From: Planctomycetota bacterium
GTDB lineage: Bacteria > Planctomycetota > Phycisphaerae > WQYP01
Length of the DNA: 7,998 nucleotides
Direction: 5' to 3'
Assembly (NCBI GenBank): GCA_021852225.1
Contig: JAJZOA010000061.1
Coordinates: 1 to 7,998 of the forward strand
The position numbers and the translations under genes were made by a program. The notes below the pieces were generated by a model. The model saw only the letters and a program-made list of their open reading frames with translations, was not told the DNA's origin and did not search any database. Below, piece by piece: positions 5,568-7,998 of the stretch (within the stretch, counting starts at the first letter, position 1; the number at the start of each line of letters is the position of its first letter).

Positions 5568-7565
5568 ATGGATAGCGGAATCAAGCGCCTTATTGGAATT
5601 GTCGGCGTGTGCTTATGGATACATTTGATTGGAGCCAGCGCGTCCGCCGCCATCGGAATTCAACCTCACTTGTTCACAAACATTGAATTTCCGCGTCGTT
5701 CCGGCGTCGTGAATGTGGTCAGCCGGTACGGCGCTGTCGGGAACGGGCGGACTGACGATACCGCCGCCATACAGCGAGCTATCCATGACAATGAAGGAAA
5801 GTTTCGCATCCTTTATTTTCCAAACGGAACTTATCTGGTTTCTCGTCCGCTTACCCTTGGGCGGAATCTGGCAAAATGCAAACAGATTGTGTTTCAGGGG
5901 CAAAGCGAACGCTCAACAATATTTCGGCTGGCTGACCATAGTCCGGCATTCTCCAGTTCTGCCCATCCTCGTCCGATATTGAGTTTTTTTGACGGCCCTT
6001 CCACGGGCCAGGCATTCCACAATGCCGTCTACGATCTGACGTTCGATACCGGCAGGGGAAATCCGGGTGCCATAGGTCTGGAATTCATTAATAACAACCA
6101 GGGGGGCGTATTTAATGTAACGATTGAAAGTGGTTCCAGGAATGGAATTGGTGTAACGGGTCTCGATCTGGATCGGCGGTGGCCCGGTCCCGGATTGATT
6201 CAAAATCTGACCGTGCGCGGTTTTGATGTCGGCATTTATATCAGCCAGTATGACTATTCGATGGTCTTGGACCGCATTGACCTCTCCGGCCAGCACGTGT
6301 GTGGTATTGAAGATGAAAACGAGCCGGTCACGATTCGCCATCTGATAAGCCATAACCATGTTCCGGTTATCAATGTCTTGCAGGGGCTGGCGCAAATGGC
6401 GGTCTATCATTCGCAATTTTTCGGTGGCGACGCGACACGCCCCGCGATTATAAATCGAGGGATGCTGATATTGCAGGATGTTTCGCAGCAGAGTTATGCG
6501 GAAATGGTGCGTAATGTCAATACGGGTACGCCGCAAAGTCTGACTTCTGGTGCAATCAAACGATTGGTCGCCCATCACGTTAATCTGTATTTGTCACGTC
6601 CCGGACGTTCACTTTTTGGCGCCAAACCCCGCATGCTCGACTTGCCTGTGCAATCGCCACCGGTCGTTCCCTGGGCCGCGCCGGGCGACTGGGTAAGAGT
6701 CGCTCTCCGAAAACACAGATCCTCGACATCGGCAATCCAGGCCGCTTTTGACCTGGCCGCTCGCGAACACAAATCCACTGTCTATTTTCCAGGCGGGCGG
6801 CCGCAGGGGACATACACAATCAGGCGCACCATCATTGTTCATGGCTCGGTGCGCCGGGTTATCGGGTTGGAATCGAATCTGACCGTCGCCTCGCCATTGC
6901 TGCGAACCAGGAACCCGGTATTTCTGATCCGCAATCTGACGCACAAAGCTCTGGTGTTTGAGCGATTCTGGATGACGCCCTGGAAAGCCACCGTTCCGTA
7001 TCCGATGCAATTTGTATGGTTCCGCAACCGGACACCCGCCGCACTGATATTAAAACATCTGATGGCCAATGCGGTTCTTTATAAGACAGCCCGTGGCGGC
7101 AGCGGACCTCTTTTTATTCAGGATGTGACCACCTCGGGTCCGTTGTTTCTGTCGGCTGGCCAAAAAGCCTGGGCTTGGCAATACAATCCGGAAGCGGAAG
7201 GCACTCTGATCCACTGTAACCGTGCCCAGTTCTGGATTTGCGGATTGAAGACCGAAGGCCGACCGATAGTTGCGGATATCTCCGATCATTCAAAATTAAA
7301 AGTGCTTGGTGCTTATATATATCCTAGCTGGGCTGGAAGTCCGCAGGCGGCGGCAATGTGGCGGATAAGGGAATCGCAGGCGTCGTTGGTTTATGTGGAG
7401 GGTGCGTTGCATAACAGCCAAAATTATCCGGTGGAGGTCGCCGAGACACAGGGGCCTGTCACACGGCTGCTGCGGCGTGGGGGAGTTGGCTATTACTATC
7501 GTGGTGCCGGCGACCTGATGCCGCTGTTTTATTCTGGTCGCTCGGACAATGCCGGCCCAAAATAA
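5568..7565 (+). CDS. Secreted protein with two tandem Pectate_lyase_3-type beta-helix units (GH55-like layout)
   Basis: From the ATG at 5568 the protein has 665 residues. It opens with a signal peptide: charged MDSGIKR, a hydrophobic core (LIGIVGVCLWIHLIG) and an ASASA cleavage region near residue 27, so export is likely. The first beta-helix unit starts at about residue 48 with VNVVSRYGAVGNGRTDDTAA and continues to YFPNGTYLV (83-91), the standard opening of Pectate_lyase_3. A second, weaker copy starts near 383 (HRSSTSAIQAAFDLAA) and reaches VYFPGG and GTYTIRRTI (about 405-422). Two such units in tandem is the layout of GH55 exo-beta-1,3-glucanases, but phage-type and other polysaccharide-active proteins share the fold, so activity and substrate are unproven. 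The start is uncertain: in-frame GTG at 5532 and ATG at 5541 would only lengthen the N-region, and none has a strong ribosome site. No trimeric, anchor or sorting domain is visible at the C-terminus. Confidence 0.8.
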   Translation: MDSGIKRLIGIVGVCLWIHLIGASASAAIGIQPHLFTNIEFPRRSGVVNVVSRYGAVGNGRTDDTAAIQRAIHDNEGKFRILYFPNGTYLVSRPLTLGRNLAKCKQIVFQGQSERSTIFRLADHSPAFSSSAHPRPILSFFDGPSTGQAFHNAVYDLTFDTGRGNPGAIGLEFINNNQGGVFNVTIESGSRNGIGVTGLDLDRRWPGPGLIQNLTVRGFDVGIYISQYDYSMVLDRIDLSGQHVCGIEDENEPVTIRHLISHNHVPVINVLQGLAQMAVYHSQFFGGDATRPAIINRGMLILQDVSQQSYAEMVRNVNTGTPQSLTSGAIKRLVAHHVNLYLSRPGRSLFGAKPRMLDLPVQSPPVVPWAAPGDWVRVALRKHRSSTSAIQAAFDLAAREHKSTVYFPGGRPQGTYTIRRTIIVHGSVRRVIGLESNLTVASPLLRTRNPVFLIRNLTHKALVFERFWMTPWKATVPYPMQFVWFRNRTPAALILKHLMANAVLYKTARGGSGPLFIQDVTTSGPLFLSAGQKAWAWQYNPEAEGTLIHCNRAQFWICGLKTEGRPIVADISDHSKLKVLGAYIYPSWAGSPQAAAMWRIRESQASLVYVEGALHNSQNYPVEVAETQGPVTRLLRRGGVGYYYRGAGDLMPLFYSGRSDNAGPK

Positions 7566-7596
7566 TATTGGAGAAGCTAAATGGCGACGTCCGCCG

Positions 7597-7998
7597 TTAA
7601 CTGAATCCAAGGCGCGAAAGCAAGATATTCACCTGAATCCGGCGAAATATGAATGAAGCGGCGATGCCGCCGGCTGAACCGCGGTAAAAAGTCGGCAACG
7701 AACAGTCAACCTGGCCCATTGAAGCCGGGATCATTACGCGTTTATTGACTGTCGAAACAGCGGCTGTTTGCGGTCCCTCGGCGGGAAGAGGATAATACCT
7801 TGAGCCAATGCGACGCGATTCGATATTCTGAGGACCTCTAAACCCGCCATAGATATCGGCCGGATGTGCGACGGGGGGGGCATAGGAAGAGCCATCATCG
7901 TCCCGGTACTTTAACCCGGAGCGTTCCGCCACGCATGAAAAAGGCGATATCCATGGATGGGCAAGCTCTGCGCGAGCCAACTCTCCATCGCCAGCCAG
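7597..7998 (-). CDS. Possible C-terminal fragment of an unrecognised protein, open to the right edge
   Basis: A minus-strand frame stays open for 133 codons from the window edge to a TAA at 7597. An internal TTG at 7980 is the only plausible start near the edge, so the true start probably lies outside. I do not recognise the product. The visible part has a Gly/Ser/Pro-rich middle (DDDGSSYAPP, YGGFRGPQ) and a basic, hydrophobic end (ASFIFRRIQVNILLSRLGF), with no clear signal, membrane segment or catalytic motif. An eight-base C run (7880-7873) lies inside the frame. The length of the open frame and the lack of a competing plus-strand frame favour coding, but codon use is not strongly biased. 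If real, the gene converges on the beta-helix gene with a 31-bp gap. It may equally be non-coding DNA. Confidence 0.35.
   Translation of the reverse strand: MAGDGELARAELAHPWISPFSCVAERSGLKYRDDDGSSYAPPVAHPADIYGGFRGPQNIESRRIGSRYYPLPAEGPQTAAVSTVNKRVMIPASMGQVDCSLPTFYRGSAGGIAASFIFRRIQVNILLSRLGFS
7664..7709. other. Region downstream of the beta-helix gene: no terminator seen
   Basis: The stretch after the beta-helix stop (7566 onward) has short hairpins, such as GCGGC-GAT-GCCGC at 7658-7670 and AAACAG-CGG-CTGTTT at 7755-7769, and an 8-bp inverted repeat ACAGTCAA (7702-7709) with TTGACTGT (7745-7752). None is followed by a T run on the plus strand, so I cannot assign an intrinsic terminator for the beta-helix gene. 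Confidence 0.3.

Noticed and set aside
5913..6578. Minus-strand open frame of 221 codons
   Set aside because: It is antisense to the first beta-helix unit, whose plus-strand motifs and signal peptide are convincing.
1..7998. CRISPR array, transposase, tRNA or rRNA, toxin-antitoxin or phage-defence genes
   Set aside because: I saw no regularly spaced repeats, no transposase-like open frame, no tRNA-like or rRNA-like stretch and no defence-type protein motifs.

Overview
The window holds five protein genes on the minus strand and one on the plus strand, plus a possible gene fragment at the right edge. By eye it is moderately GC-rich, tightly packed and free of mobile elements, tRNA/rRNA genes and CRISPR arrays. 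The organism is a free-living bacterium with an ADP-forming succinyl-CoA synthetase and secreted beta-helix proteins. A Planctomycetes/PVC-type or similar polysaccharide-degrading lineage is possible, but this is a weak inference; no marker gene fixes the phylum.

Layout. Reading the minus strand in its direction of transcription (right to left): sucC (5178-4009), sucD (3946-3047), a divergent Nei/Fpg-family DNA glycosylase (3042-2044), a 218-bp spacer rich in inverted repeats, a DapA-family pyruvate-type aldolase/lyase (1825-920), and an M24B Xaa-Pro aminopeptidase whose C-terminal end lies beyond position 1. sucC, sucD and the glycosylase gene are close enough (62 and 4 bp) to be one transcript. 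The DapA-like gene and the aminopeptidase (25 bp apart) form a second tight pair. A divergent intergenic region (about 5179-5567) separates sucC from a plus-strand gene (5568-7565) for a secreted protein with two tandem Pectate_lyase_3-type beta-helix units, resembling the two-domain layout of GH55 exo-beta-1,3-glucanases. The last 430 bp carry only a minus-strand open frame running off the right edge, which I do not recognise.

How they fit together. SucC and SucD form the TCA-cycle succinyl-CoA synthetase. The DapA-like lyase plus aminopeptidase pair could serve peptide or amino-acid (perhaps proline/hydroxyproline) catabolism, but this is a hypothesis from adjacency and motif differences. 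The secreted beta-helix protein is an independent divergent unit.

The point most worth a second look is the glycosylase. Its zinc finger and H2TH region look intact, while the N-terminal Pro, the Glu and the catalytic Lys of the family are all replaced. I found no clear evidence of a new multi-gene system in this window.
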